Assembly (NCBI GenBank): GCA_947179485.1 | Contig: OX359246.1 | Location: forward strand, 58,073,632-58,137,631 | Length of the DNA stretch: 64,000 nt | Source: Allacma fusca | Lineage: Eukaryota; Arthropoda; Collembola; Symphypleona; Sminthuridae | Reading direction: 5' to 3' | Shown here: positions 31,889 to 44,247 of the stretch, in pieces | Position numbering within the stretch: position 1 is the stretch's first letter | Layout of the letters: the number at the start of each line of letters is the position of its first letter | Position numbers and translations under genes: made by a program | The notes under the pieces: model-generated | Told to the model about the DNA's origin: nothing | Database searches by the model: none | What the model saw: only the letters and a program-made list of their open reading frames with translations

Positions 31889-33145
31889 ATGCCTACGATT
31901 AGGTTCACACTTACTGTACTATTTAAATACTATAAGCGCGAGCGACTAGGTACATAGTTCGACACTGAATGTTAATACTTGTCCACCATCGTCGAGGACT
32001 GTCTTCAAGCCCAGGGTCTGGTGTGACTGCGAAGGGGAGGTAGTTTTTATGTACGGTTCAGGGGAGGCGGAACAAATTGTTTTCAGTGAGGTACCAAACT
32101 GGAAAAAATGTTCTCAATAAAAGGCGGAATCATGCAGTTGCGGAAACTGGAAGTAACCCTTGAAGAACCAGATTTGTAGAGTGGGATGGCTTATTTTACT
32201 CGTCATCATTTTCATCAATACTGAAAGTTACCAAGTACTACTTCTGAAATAATTATTAGATTATAGTTTATTGGTGGGTATTGTTGCGGAGGGATTGGAA
32301 GTTATTATTTCAGAATGACATGATCACCTAGTCTAGAAATATCCAAGATGACATTCTTGACAGCAAGAAATACTTTAAATCTGGTAAAACACCAGGAAAT
32401 TGTGAAACAAATAAATGAAATTATTTCTTATTCGGATGATAACTTAGCGATTCAGATTAAAATAATGTAAGTTTGCGGTGGAACGAATTGTTTTCAGTGT
32501 GGTACAAAACTGTTGGTATTTGGAAAAATTTCCCCAATAAAAGGTGGAATCATGCACTTGCGGAACCTGGCGGATGACGGGATGAGGTCATGAAATTCGA
32601 GATTCGCTCACAATGTGTAAAATGTAAATGTATTCCACTGCTCGACTCTTACTGAATGCTGCGTATAAATTTGTAGGGATTATGGCAGGAATTTATAAAA
32701 AATGACTACGGTTTTTGGCCGATTCCTGTGAGATTGCTGACCTGCGAGTATATGTTAGTTAATCCAACTTTTATATCGTGAAATTTTATTTTTACAGCGT
32801 TCATATGAACTCAACCATGTACAATGTTTTTTCGATGACAATTATAGTCACAAGTAGTTTCAAAGTAATTTTATTGGTTTCATTTCAAAATCATTAATTT
32901 TTAAAATAAGGTAATAACACGTCAAAATGAATGCATATTGTACGGAAAAATCAATTCGAACAAAATTATTACACAGGAATGGAGGGCGAGCTAAACTGCG
33001 AAAATACAGATTTTCAAAATAGACTATTTTTCATCCGACATTGTAATTTCTGCCCTAATGTTTATCTGCTGAATGGACTGCACACACTCCCTCGTCTGGG
33101 AAAAATAACTTTGATGGGTAGAGTTGAAAATCGAAAGCGTCAAGG
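31889..33145. other. Intergenic, nothing recognised
   Basis: AT-rich. Two related stretches near 32065-32180 and 32470-32600 share phrases such as GTTTTCAGTG and AAAAGG.GGAATCATGCA.TTGCGGAA, so they are an imperfect local repeat pair. No gene supported. Confidence 0.5.
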
Positions 33146-33221
33146 GTTGATGAATGCAAATCAATGGAAAACGTATGATTACAAGAGATCATGCGTTTTC
33201 CATTGATTTGGAATCATCAAC
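33146..33221. repeat. Near-perfect hairpin, 76 bp
   Basis: Arms 33157-33173 and 33194-33210 are perfectly complementary (CAAATCAATGGAAAACG). The pairing goes on outward to about 33146 and 33221 with one interruption and inward into the loop with one mismatch. It overlaps ends of short open frames on both strands, which are probably by-products of the palindrome. Confidence 0.8.
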
Positions 33222-33929
33222 ACTAACGGTTCGTGTATTAAAGTTATTTTCCAGAGTTTGAAATAATGATCCATCAAATGATTTGAAACCGGATCCAACT
33301 TTCCAACAAATCCAAGATCCATTGAAAAAACCTGAAAGGACAAGATTAATAGAAATTTCTGAAATAGAAATGCAAGTCTTCAATTATTAGAAACATACAC
33401 AATAAAATAATTTCTTTTAATAAATATTGCAATTCATATGCTAAGTATTACTCGCTTCAAAGAATCGTTCACGTTGTATAAAGGAAGAACTTCCGAATAC
33501 AAGAAAAATAGATTTCCGAGATTGCACTAAGAATTATTTCAGTATGTTAATGTTACATCAAATAAATTTAATTAAGTTCACCATTACTTTGCTCTAAAGC
33601 ATCCGAAAGTTTAACAGGTAATTTTAAATTCAAACAAATTCTCTCAATTCTCAAAAAATACGTTCTTCAAGTTTCAACTAAATAGTTCATAGCATTGATC
33701 ATAGCATAGGATATTAGTTATTTTGCTATATAAATTTCCTGAAATATAATTTATTAAATCTCAATTTTTCATTAAAAATCTAATATCCATTTCCAACGTA
33801 GAGCCCAGAGCTACATATGTAAAAGATTTGTTGTGCGTCGTCAAAATAAACTCCAATACACCTCTGAAAAAAATCAAAATACATAGTGCCAAGTAAAATA
33901 CTTTCCTCAAAAAAAAAGACAACATATAT

Positions 33930-34375
33930 ATATATATAACAGAGTAAAATACCTTGGAGTATTTTGTCAAAATACACATAAAAATACAATACATTCTGAA
34001 TCATCCGAAACACTAAAATACAAATACAAGATGCTGTATTTTAGGTACAAAATACAGTATCTTAATTATAAAATACTTTTGCTTGGAGGACTTTTTTTAA
34101 TAATGATTTGCATAGGTGGAAAGTATTTTGAGCAACTAACTTCATTTCAAATATATTTTGTATGTCATTCAGAGTAAGTAAATACAAAATACTTCTTGTA
34201 CTTTCAGTTTTTTAAAACACTAATTATTACAAAATACTTTTGTACGGAGATATTTCAAATGATTAAATACAAAATACTTGAAATATTTCAAAATACGAAG
34301 TACAAAGTACTTTAAGGTCTTAAAATAATTACGTATTTTCAAATACCATGTTTTTAAAATACTGCACAGATAGGG
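33930..34375. repeat. TATTTTG/AAAATAC repeat block, diverged relative of the split hAT MITE
   Basis: Dense degenerate AAAATAC units as in the hAT MITE at 21869-31888. The right edge reads TTTTAAAATACTGCACAGATAG, whose complement continues GTGCAGTATTTTAAAA, matching the MITE's TATGCAGTATTTTAAAA end. A left end and target duplication were not found. A short (AT)n run lies near 33925-33938. Confidence 0.55.
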
Positions 34376-34686
34376 GCCTACCATTCAATGTCCTACAAAC
34401 GAGGGTATATCAAAAACAAGATAATTTTGAAAGAATATGGAAAGCAATTAACAATTTACTGGAAAATAGGATAATCAAATAATTTCAGAGTTACTCCACA
34501 TTAAGCCAGAGCAGAGGGGTGAATGACAAATTATTCTGATAATCCTTCAGTTCCATGTTGTCATGTTGTTTTACTAATTCACAAACGTGTTATGTTCACA
34601 AATGTGTTATACACTTTTATCATCCCATATCTCCCCTGTTTACAGGAAACATCTGAAAAACAAAGTTCACCCTCCTCTAGAGCTTT

Positions 34687-35025
34687 CTACGCACAGGGAA
34701 GATAAAGAAATAAATAATCCAGTCCAAATGTAACTAGCTTAAACGATGATCGGAAGGAACTATCACTGAAAGATAGTAAAGCAATCTCAACCAAATGTTT
34801 GTATTTACACATGGAAAAAACCGTTATAACCCCCAGTACATAAACAGCACTGTCGACGGATAAAATACTCAATGGATTAACAAGGTAATATTTCGAGATG
34901 GTACTTCTGGATTCAAACAAAGCATAAGTTCTCATATGTTTTAGTACTCCCCGAGTGATTTCAAAACTCATGGAACTCGAGTTCATTTGACCCCATTCTT
35001 TCAAGGCATGTTCCCAAAGTTTCAA
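34687..35025 (-). pseudogene. Chemoreceptor-like 3' exon fragment
   Basis: An open stretch of about 110 residues with a central part ending ...NPLSILSVDSAVYVLGVITVF, the pattern of the last extracellular loop and final helix of arthropod gustatory receptors. After it the reading becomes unlike the family. No upstream exons with matching splice sites were seen. Likely a remnant; it could also be a chance ORF. Confidence 0.35.
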
Positions 35026-35039
35026 CTTTTAAAACGATA

Positions 35040-36820
35040 CCAAAGGTATCTTTACTTACACGCTTATACCCGTCTTCTTTAAAATCTCGATGTTAAATGT
35101 CATAAAGCTTTTTAATTTTTGAAATTCGATGAAATTATAATTTTGACTATTCAAAGGAAATTCAAGGTTTTAACGTGTACAGTTATATACCCTCTAACTC
35201 GAACAAAATCTCTCTAAAGTGTAATCCCTCCATTGAAGCGCATCCGTATATACACAAATAATAGATATGACATATTCACTCCGCATTCAACTTGAATCCC
35301 TCGGACATTGCCCACAAGCTACTAGACTATTGAGTTTAGCCCTCTAATGTACATAATTATTACATTTGTCCACCCTTCACAGTTATTCCCCCCACACGCA
35401 TGAATCATGAAGTTTCCTACTTTACTATCCGTAGGAAAATGTCATACATTAAATTCTGTATCAATATCCAGGTAAATGTCCTCTAGATTTTTTTTCGATT
35501 TAACTTGCGAGCAAGAACCCCTTCTCAATATCCTCAATATAAAAATCCTTGTAGTGACGATGGAACACAACTGGTCTGCTCTTTGTAATGTATGAACTCG
35601 TGGAGATATGCATTTTAGTATGTAATTTTTTATACCGCCGCTTTGTGATTTTCCTCAGAGATCTAAAAATATAGAAACATTGACCGAGCTCAATTTTTAG
35701 AGGTAAAATGATGGAACCAGTGCATACAATTTTGCTTCAGAAATCGGTCAGTAAATTATGGACACTGAACTGAGATCAAAACGTACGTTGTATATATAAT
35801 ACTGCCCCTCCCTAATTTTTTCTGGGGTGACAACGCCCTCTGACTACCTATTCTGAAATGCCTTTTGATCTAGGTTCATGAAGTAAATTCGAAATTATCA
35901 GGCACAGAATTCCCCAAAAATTAGGGAAATAATTTTTTTTGTATGCCACTTCCAAAATTGGTCAAATTATTTCCGATCACTCGGTATACACTATTTACAG
36001 TTAATTTTGATTACATCGCATTAACTCAAATGAACGTCAACTATTACTTGAATCCCCATCCCATTCCCATACTAATTTTTTACACTGTAATACGTAACTG
36101 TGCAAGTTGTAATGGCTAAGGCCATACCGACCAATAAATTATCTATGTATCTACTTATGTTTAAATTTCCTAATTCGCCCTCCTGTTATTTTAAGTTGCC
36201 CTTTTTAGGCTTTTATCCTATTATGGTATAATTCTATTAAGAGTAACTATATTTTATCTAATATTGGAAATATTATAAAATACTGATTTTGATAAATTAC
36301 AGACAACCAAGTACATCAACAGTTGTGTACATTATTCATAAAAACGGACTACGAACTTTCAACTGCACTGTTCAAAATGAGCCAACAGTTTCCCAAATAA
36401 AACCTTTTAAAGTGTCTGCATTTGTAAATAATTTTCTTACTGTAAATGTATATACGTCAATGAGAATTTAATACCCATTTAAATTATGAAAGCATAATCT
36501 GTAATATTTTTAATGGACAAGAACTAAAAGTGCAGCTGTATTTTCACCCAAAGTCCATTTCTCATGCAATAAATTTCTTTTCCTGTAATCTTATTGATAG
36601 TCATACATTTAATGGAGTACAATTCAGCATGAGGAAGCGCTCCAAGCATAAATGAGTTGAGTTAAGATCACATACATATATATGTAACAAACCCGAAAAA
36701 TATTCTCACACTACGAATAAATTTTTGCTATTTCCAACATTACAGTAGTATGTGTAACATTTTATGTCATCATGTAACTGAACTCTTACATTTTTTGGGG
36801 TACTTCATTAAAACTTGGTA
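35040..36820. other. Intergenic, nothing recognised
   Basis: AT-rich spacer before the secreted His/Gly-rich gene. No gene or element ends found. Confidence 0.5.
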
Positions 36821-36831
36821 TTTCTGAGGAG

Positions 36832-36839
36832 TATAAAAG
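36832..36839 (+). promoter_or_regulatory. TATA box
   Basis: TATAAAAG, with an initiator-like TCATACAG about 31 bases downstream (36863-36870) and the coding start at 36937. Spacing is right for an arthropod core promoter. Confidence 0.8.
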
Positions 36840-36936
36840 GGCTGGGGCTTCAATGTTTAAAGTCATACAGTTGCAGCCAAGTTAGTACTGACATCAGTAA
36901 TTCTTGTGCTACAGTCTTAAAAACCAAAAAAGCATC

Positions 36937-37584
36937 ATGCAGTCCATTGTCTCCACTCTCGGGTTCCTCACCGTCCTATTACCCAGTGTCCTGGCCGTTT
37001 ATTTACAATCTTACTACCCGTTCATATCTTACCATAATCCTTTTGGAGTGGTCCATCCCCCAGTACAGTCACATGGCTACTACAATCCAGTTCATGGGGG
37101 TTCAGCATCACAATTCCAGTCCCGGCACGGACATGGCCATGGACCAGTACACGGTCACGGACATCCAGGAACATCTCCCGTTGAAGTCATCACCATCCCA
37201 ATTGCAGTGCTCAAGAGACTTTTGCTTGCAGAGATAAAAGAGGACAAACCCGTCGTTCTAGCCTTTGATGGGAAAAATTACACCTTACCATACATGGAGA
37301 CCATGAAGCTTATGAATGTGACCAGCAGTTTGTTGTAAGATTATTTTGAACTTTTTTTAAATTCTACGGAAACAAGATATACATGAAAATATAATTTTTT
37401 GAATTTTTTGTTAAAATTATTTTCTAGAGCGGAGCCCAAAGTAGAGTCGGAGAGGTTAGTTTTGGAGATTGACACACAATCCTCCACTTTGGCCCCAAAC
37501 GTAACGGACACTTTCGGGCAACGATTGATCATTTCTCCAGAGCCCATCTCCAGCTATAAAAACGGGGTGGAGGGGTCCGCATGA
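36937..37584 (+). CDS. Small secreted His/Gly-rich protein, function unknown
   Basis: Exons 36937-37334 and 37428-37584, joined in phase (GTAAGA...TTCTAG), 184 residues. The ATG at 36937 is chosen because it begins a clean signal peptide (about residues 1-20, MQSIVSTLGFLTVLLPSVLA) and sits 75 bases after the predicted start of transcription. The mature part has a Tyr/Pro/His region, a GH-rich run (HGHGHGPVHGHGHPG, about residues 65-80) that could bind metal ions, then a conserved-looking VEVITIPIAVLKRLLLAEI segment and a polar tail with NVT glycosylation-type sites. No family recognised. AATAAA-type signals lie near 37814-37829. The short first intron-less frame upstream of the ATG is leader. 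Confidence 0.75.
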
Positions 37585-37972
37585 GCTTTGTAATTTAATT
37601 AAAATTAAATTTTCAAGACTAATGTTAAGATATAATAATTTTGATGTAATAAGAAAACATAGGGTGACAAATTCAAAACTACTGGAATATATTCGGATTA
37701 TAATAACTGACAATGTAGAAAACTAATATCCTGGAAGAATTTGAGTAAATTAAAATTTTGAAGCTTCAGACAAAAAATGACGAAGATGTTAGCTTACGGT
37801 AAATATTACAGAATGAATAAACAATAAAGCTATTTTTTAATTCAAAACTTCAAATCTTACTTGTGCACATACAATTTATTACCTGTCAATTGACATCTTA
37901 CTTTTTCAATACCTTGAGCAATATTAAACACTATTTTTGAAACCAATTCCACATTTAGTTTAAAAAATATAT

Positions 37973-38938
37973 CTATAGTATCGTAGATGGCTCACACCCT
38001 CCAAAAGCATCAGGGTCTAATCCGTCCTCACAATCATTAGGACCTGATCCGGTTTCTACAACACCGCATGAAATTATAGCTGAACTGCATTTGAGTTTCC
38101 CGTCAACGATGTTTGCTTTTTCATGGGCCTGAAATGGTCCCGCCCCCCTGACCCCTGTCATGTAGCACTGTCCCTCGTAAGAAAACCAAAACTGTCCGTC
38201 AAATATAAAGGTCTCTTGGGATGCATTGTACTTCTCAGGACAGGGTATTGTTTCACAAACTGGCACATCGTCTTCCCTAGGGACCAACCATTGACCTGAA
38301 GAGCAAGGTCCCTGAAAATAAATGACATCCCAGTGAAAATTAATCTACAGTACAGCCCTATAAGCGAAACATAGATGGCGTACTTACTTGGTCAAAAATA
38401 AAGTAGCAGCGATTTTTTTCCCAGACAGGTACCATTGGTCGACCTTGACAAATTGAATCTCAAACACACTCCCCGACTTCAAGTATTACACTTGACACTA
38501 CCATCCGCTCTCCGCAAGGTCCCTTTGATCCCCAAGTGTAATATTTGCGGGTACGATTGATGTAAACGCGATTGCCGGTGCACAGACTGTCAACAGAAAA
38601 TTATACCTTCACAAATAAAAGGTACATACGCATTCATAAAATCCCAATTAATAAAAATTGCTAATAAATTCTAACTCGGGGGTTTAAATTTTGTATACTT
38701 TTGTATTAAATCAATTTGACGTAAATACTAGATCAGGGCAATCATTGCGCTTAGAAAATGTACTCAAAAAGGTAAACAATTAACCGCCTACTTACGGTTT
38801 GAATGGAATAGTTCGCTCACTGGGGGCGCCATTGCTCTCTGTATTCAAAGAAAAACAATTGATTTGATCAAGCTGGAAAATACTTGCAAGAAGAACTGCT
38901 GATGTAAAATACAAAAATATTTTACAAAATAATTCCAT
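37973..38938 (-). CDS. DUF4789-like secreted Cys-rich protein with one in-frame TGA
   Basis: Exons 38796-38938, 38388-38586, 37973-38311. All joins are GT-AG and in phase, 227 codons with the final stop. The N-terminus is a signal peptide (MELFCKIFLYFTSAVLLASI). Two GPC modules follow: GPCGERMVV (exon 2) and GPCSSGQWLVP (start of exon 3), plus NRCYFIFDQ and GQCYMTG; the spacing of Cys and Gly fits the arthropod DUF4789 pattern, of unknown function. In exon 2 the codon at 38460-38462 (minus strand) is TGA, in the motif GECV-stop-DSIC where a second cysteine of a C-x-C pair would be expected. Everything else is intact, so this is a recent nonsense change, a readthrough or recoded codon, or a sequence error. 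Family call is from memory of its pattern. Confidence 0.65.
38460..38462 (-). other. In-frame TGA replacing an expected Cys codon
   Basis: Frame checked from both exon 2 boundaries (38586 and 38388); both give TGA in frame. No splice pair could remove it without an intron below about 30 bases. Confidence 0.85.
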
Positions 38939-39194
38939 CTTAGGATTTTGCATTGGAATCAGAAAGTTGCTCTCTCATTTATTGTAAGTTCAGAATAAAA
39001 ATACACCTCAAATTGTTTTTCTAATTTGTATTTATACGGGATAAAGGGCTCGTTAAGATATTTGTAGATGAGCAAATGCAAAACAGGTTTTTTTCCCGAC
39101 GTAAAGCGGCTGTAGAGTGTTCACAGAACATGTTGTTTAATTCCTGCGGGTGGCGTCATCGTTTTAAATAAATTAAGACTAGGCTGTTTTTAGG

Positions 39195-39584
39195 GTGGCG
39201 TCAGCCGACTAGTAAAATAGCTTTATCCGTACGTCCGTGTGTTCTTCCGCACGATTACTCAAAAACTAATGGTTCGATTTCAATGAAATTTTGTACGGAT
39301 ATTACTAGTGTGAAAAGTAAGGTTAAGTTTGTATTTGGTTGAAATCGACCGGGTAGTTGTTTCGCAAAAAATTCTTGAAATTTTGAACTTCAAGTCAAAT
39401 GACAGCTACCTTTAAAACTACTGAATCGATTTCAACAAAAATTTTTGTGAATATTGCTTTTGTAAATCGGAATGGTTATTGGTGATGTGGTTGAAATCGA
39501 CCTGATAGATTTTTTGAAAAAAAAATCTGAAATTTTGAAAAAGCTCAAAATTCATCCTACTTTGACGGCGGTGGCTGACGCCAC
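39195..39584. mobile_element. Small inverted-repeat DNA element (390 bp)
   Basis: Perfect 12-bp terminal inverted repeats GTGGCGTCAGCC at 39195-39206 and 39573-39584. The interior has two related half-units (ATTACTCAAAAACTAATGG..TTTCAATGAAA and ACTACTGAATCGATTTCAACAAAA). No coding region and no certain target duplication, so the superfamily is open. Confidence 0.6.
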
Positions 39585-42351
39585 AGTACGCGAAGTCTCA
39601 AATTATCGCGTAGCGATGATTTTTAAACAAATAAGCATAGAGTGATCTAAACATACTTCGTATGTGAGCAGGCATCTTGCATTTCTTTCAGTCTTCATAC
39701 TTATATCTATTTGTCGCGTTTTCCAAACAAAAGTCTACAAATGTGTACATACACTTGTTATGATATTCTGAAAATATATTAATTATGCAAATGTGGTTGA
39801 TTTGCTTACTGAAAGCTTTTTTTGGGAGACCAAAACCCGTCGTAAAAGTTGCTTCGACAACCCGTCCTCCCATCAACCAGCATATAACGTCAAGTCACAA
39901 CATATACATATATACTTGCTTGGCTAACGTATTCTTGTCCGTGATCTAATGCAACAAAATAAAGTTTTATCGGTGTACTTGTTTTTAAATAATTATTGCA
40001 TCAGCCTTGTACATCCTATATTATAAAACGCATTTAATTTTATTTAATAAATTATTTCACTTTGATCTCTTGCAGTTCTCGTTTTCATGAAGATGTTTTG
40101 ACCGACGAATCATTTTTCATTTACAGGATTTTCATTTTTTGCTGAAAATTCTGGATGCGAAGAAAGCAATTTATGTAGCTGTTACTCGACACATCAAAAG
40201 AGACATCTTTGAATTTCTTCCGAACCTTTGACACCATCTCATCTATCAAAGGTCTTCTGTCATTTTCAGACGAAAATTTATTCATGTAGATATTTAAAGC
40301 CCATAAGTACGCGTGACGTGTAAAATATTGCCAAGTTTCAATAAATTTTTCTCTTCGATAGCTAACTTTTATATTTACATTACGTTATATTATATCTACA
40401 GAAGGGTCTCCCGCGGATTGATTTTGATAAAGGATATTTCAAACTCATAAATATGCCAATTTCTGTGATGTGAACTTGAAAAGAAGGACCCTTCAATATA
40501 ATATCTATAGAATCATTAAATCAATAGGTATAAAAAAAAGTAAAGTTATAAATTACAAAGTGTGAAACATATTGACGATAAAAAATGGAAAATTAAATAG
40601 TTGAAATTAGAATAATTATTATATTATAATTGTGGCAATAACAATATTCATTTCATGTTAAAATTTGAACAAAAATTTTGAAGCATAAAAATCTGTATAG
40701 TTTTTTAATAACAGCCGAATTCCAAGCCTTTGAAATATTTGACTTTCAATGTTAAAGTTAAATTCCAATTTAGAGACCAAGCCTTTACTTGCAGTAACTT
40801 TCTAGCTCTTTAGTACCCATAATTTAAAGTAAACCAGTTCTCATGGGTTACCATTCTTGAATATGCTATCGTATCTCCTATACAAATTACACTTACTAAA
40901 TTTTTTTTGAGCTGCATTCAATTTTTATTAAAGTTTCAATGCAGGGTCTTAAAGCTGATTTTAGACGAAGCTGAATGCAAAAATATCCGAGCTCTGTGTA
41001 GCTCTCATGATTTACGACTTCTCAACTTTTTCAACAGGATACACATTACAAGGTGCATCGTGCCACAAAATAGTTATTTCAAAACCTATTTCAAAATTAA
41101 TATAAAGTTTTTTGACTGGAAATTAAAACTTTCTGAGGTTCTACTAAAAACATCGCTAACCAATACCAATTTTTCACCAAACCTAAGGTGAATTGTTATT
41201 GTCGTTCCCAGTAATTTAATATGAGATGACAAAATATTCTAGGATGAAGGTGTTTTGGAGAAATGTTAGGAAAGTATTAAAGCAATGTACTGAATGTTCA
41301 ACAATAATAATTATACAGGCGGCGTGGGTTAAAAAATCCTAAACAAGGTTGACTCTCAAAATCAGTTTCCATTGGTATCCATTTCCATTCAGTAATCCAA
41401 AAGCATCTTGTCACGGGTGTAGAGTTCAGGTCAGAGTTCAGTTCCGGATAATATACAAAATAGGATTTCTACCTTTAACATACATTTTACGTGGACTTGA
41501 TTATCACCATAAGTAATAAAAATATTTTTGTAGCATTGCAAATTTACATCACTGTACAGTTGATGATCCCATGGTCAAGTACACCACGCGTATTTCGGGT
41601 CATGTTCATGTCCAGAATTTAAAGTACTTGAAGTTATCGGGTCATGGCCAGCCAAAAGCAGAACCCGAACACGACATTTTACTTCAAGTCATGTTCACGT
41701 AAAGTATTTGGACTTGAACGTCAAGTCATGTTCGTGTTCAAGATTCATTTGCCAAATACTTGACCACGAACTTGCTTTTTTCAAGTTCAAGTTCACGTAC
41801 TTTCCCCACGATTTGCGCGGAAATTATACAAATTGCAAAACGTTTTTTAAAACTTCTGCTACGTTTTCTTTGTAAGCCCTGACACAGATCATAGAAGGAA
41901 TGTCAGCCAGCAGCTTCGTCGTTGGCACATGCGATAGTGTCGTATTATTTTATTTTATTTATTCATATTACGGAAAGTGAGCTAACAGCTCTTTATCTCA
42001 ACCTTTTCGTGCCTTTTATAATATTACAGGATATTTTACGGAGAACGGCCACCATTGATGGTCACTATTCCAGAAATCACTTTGATTTATGACCTGAGAT
42101 GCATAATGTAGAGAAAACAAATTCTCAAAAAAAATTCCCCAAAAACCGAATAGGAAGGTAAATAAACCGAGAAAACCCGAAATCTTAAATAATTTTTTTC
42201 AGCGTTACTATTTACAATATTTAAAATCGTACTATCTCAGATTTACTATCTAAGGATCTAATACACTGATGATTTTTTCCCGGGCCCTAAAATGAAAACT
42301 TCGGATTTTTGTAAAAATTTACATAGGAAATTGTAAACTTCCGCCAATTTG
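39585..42351. other. Intergenic, apart from an ACTTGA repeat block
   Basis: AT-rich with no supported gene. The open stretch at 40907-41191 shows no domain or start context. Confidence 0.5.
41570..41810. repeat. ACTTGA/TCAAGT degenerate repeat block, short copy
   Basis: Imperfect TCAAGTCATGTTC and complement units, of the same kind as 11090-12345. No end repeats found. Confidence 0.5.
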
Positions 42352-42472
42352 TTTGACTGCCGGCACTCCCAAATAAATAACAGCTTTTTTATTGCTGGAA
42401 AATGTGGAGATTAGTAAAATCTTCATTTTAAAATTTTAAAATAACGTTTATTTGGGAGTGCCTGCAGTCAAA
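42352..42472. mobile_element. Foldback element / tiny MITE (121 bp)
   Basis: A 26-base left arm (42352-42377, starting TTTGACTGCCGGCAC) is complementary to 42447-42472 with one mismatch. The 69-base loop is AT-rich. No target duplication recognised. Confidence 0.7.
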
Positions 42473-42826
42473 TCGGGGTACATCCGAAACGGGTAATTTG
42501 TATACATATCTAGTTAAGGCGTTGTGCACATATTCCTACCACGCATGGATTGTATGCGTATACATTCGGCCAGCATGCAAGCATTGCTTACTCGCTGTAG
42601 TAGACGAGGATAGGAGGTTCCTGCGAACGTTATACACGGGTAGCGCCTTCGATGTAAACCGAAAGCCCTATCACGCTCCATTCCTTGGGACAGTGTCGCA
42701 GCTCAACTAGTCCCAAATAATTTTTTTAATAATTTTGGATTGGTTGGTTGCAGACTAATTATATTTGGCCTCAATATTATCCGCAGTATTTCAAATGTAT
42801 GTACATTATATTGAAAGAGTAGGGTA

Positions 42827-43331
42827 TGGTTACACCATGAAATCCTAACTCCTGGATTATTTACTTATGTAATTGTCAAGAAATTGTAAATAATTGGAAA
42901 TCGTGCTGATGGAAGGAATAATTATGAATAAACAATTGATTGTGATTTTCTATTAATCCGAAGACTAATTGCTTTTATTTGTTAATTGAAATCAAAAGGA
43001 AAAGGAAATGAAGATTAACAACTAAAAATAGATGTTACTGGAATGACTCTCAGTTATTCACTGGAGAGTCTGTAAGAATCTTAAACTTAACAAGTGGCTA
43101 CTTGAGCCTAATTTTTACAATCTTAAGTCTAGACGTTACATCATAATGGATGTAACCGGACGTTGACACTCGTCGGCTTTTAGCCGATGGGAAGTGCTTA
43201 GTTTGCACCTTTACAATAAGTGTTGGAGTTACTTGGAACTGACTTAACCTATGGTTGTGTCTTTCACAACTTAATTATTTATTCATGTGAGACTTAACTA
43301 ATTTGTGTAATTTCTATATACATACCTAACA
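42827..43331 (-). repeat. Possible solo LTR of a Gypsy relative
   Basis: Follows the LTR at 22470 in order of landmarks: CCGAAG.CT.ATTG, GGAATGACTCTCAGT, an ACTCGTCGG hairpin, and a right end TATACATACCTAACA against TATGTATACCTTACA. Overall identity is low. Flanks GTATG / ATATG would be a 4-of-5 target duplication. Boundaries approximate. Confidence 0.35.
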
Positions 43332-43706
43332 ATATGTACATTCCAAAAAAATGCTTCATTATGGGAATGGCTGTTCTCAAAAAAACAGACCCTTTTCTTA
43401 AATTTATGATTAAGGTGTTTCCATCGTACAGACATTTTTCTTTTAAATTGTATACTTAATATCAAAGTAAAAATATTTACCCGTAGAAAAAATTAATTAT
43501 TTAGAAGTAAAACTAAATTATTACACCTACATTCGAAATGGTGGGAGAAACAATTAGGGCATCTCTATACTATAATTTGAAGATGATGGTGACAGTGGAA
43601 GTGGGGACATTTTTAAATCTTCGCTCTCTCTTAAACGCACTTCTTAGGTTTGCGAGTACACATGGCCATAAATTGGCTCATACGTGGTAGGCTCATCCCT
43701 CTAAAA

Positions 43707-43889
43707 TCCTTATTATTAAATGGCACTTTCTGTCCGTTTATTTAAGGTTCCGCGCGTTCATAGTTCAATGGCCTCACACAACGCCCAAAAGGTGGCATGC
43801 CAAGCACTCCTTATTATTAACGAGCATTACCCGTCCGTTTATTTAAAGCACTACTCTTAAAATAATCACGCACGATTTAGGCATACAAC
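43707..43889 (+). mobile_element. Partial Helitron (5' part)
   Basis: Begins A|TCCTTATTATTAAA and matches 19288-19475 along its length with scattered changes, then stops matching after GGCATACAA. The 3' hairpin and CTAG end are not seen. Confidence 0.7.
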
Positions 43890-44247
43890 AAGTCGTTAGC
43901 AGGTCAAACCGACACAGAACCAAACAAGGCGAAGCATCATATTTGTATTGTTACTATTTATGACTTACATATTATGTTTGGCTTGGCATTTGCTACTATG
44001 ATGTGTTGGGGGTTTCGTGCCTTCTGCATATATAATTACTTAACTTTCATGTGTCAGTTTTTATCAAAATTATGAAATATATACATGCAAAAGTAAATTT
44101 GATTCGATTATTTACTACTTGATACTATGACAAAAATATTTGAAGAATAGAAATAAATGTTGCAAGCACTGTCTTTACATTAATTTTATTTCAAAGATAT
44201 CAAGAATTATTAATCCAAAGACTTCAAACAAAAACAACTCTAACAAG

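Noticed and set aside
33189..33383. Possible minus-strand exon next to the hairpin
   Set aside because: Has an acceptor-like TTTCAG but no donor, partner exon or domain, and its end is part of the hairpin.
40386..40510. Inverted GAAGGGTC pair with AT-rich flanks
   Set aside because: Only eight bases pair well; the remaining similarity is simple AT richness.
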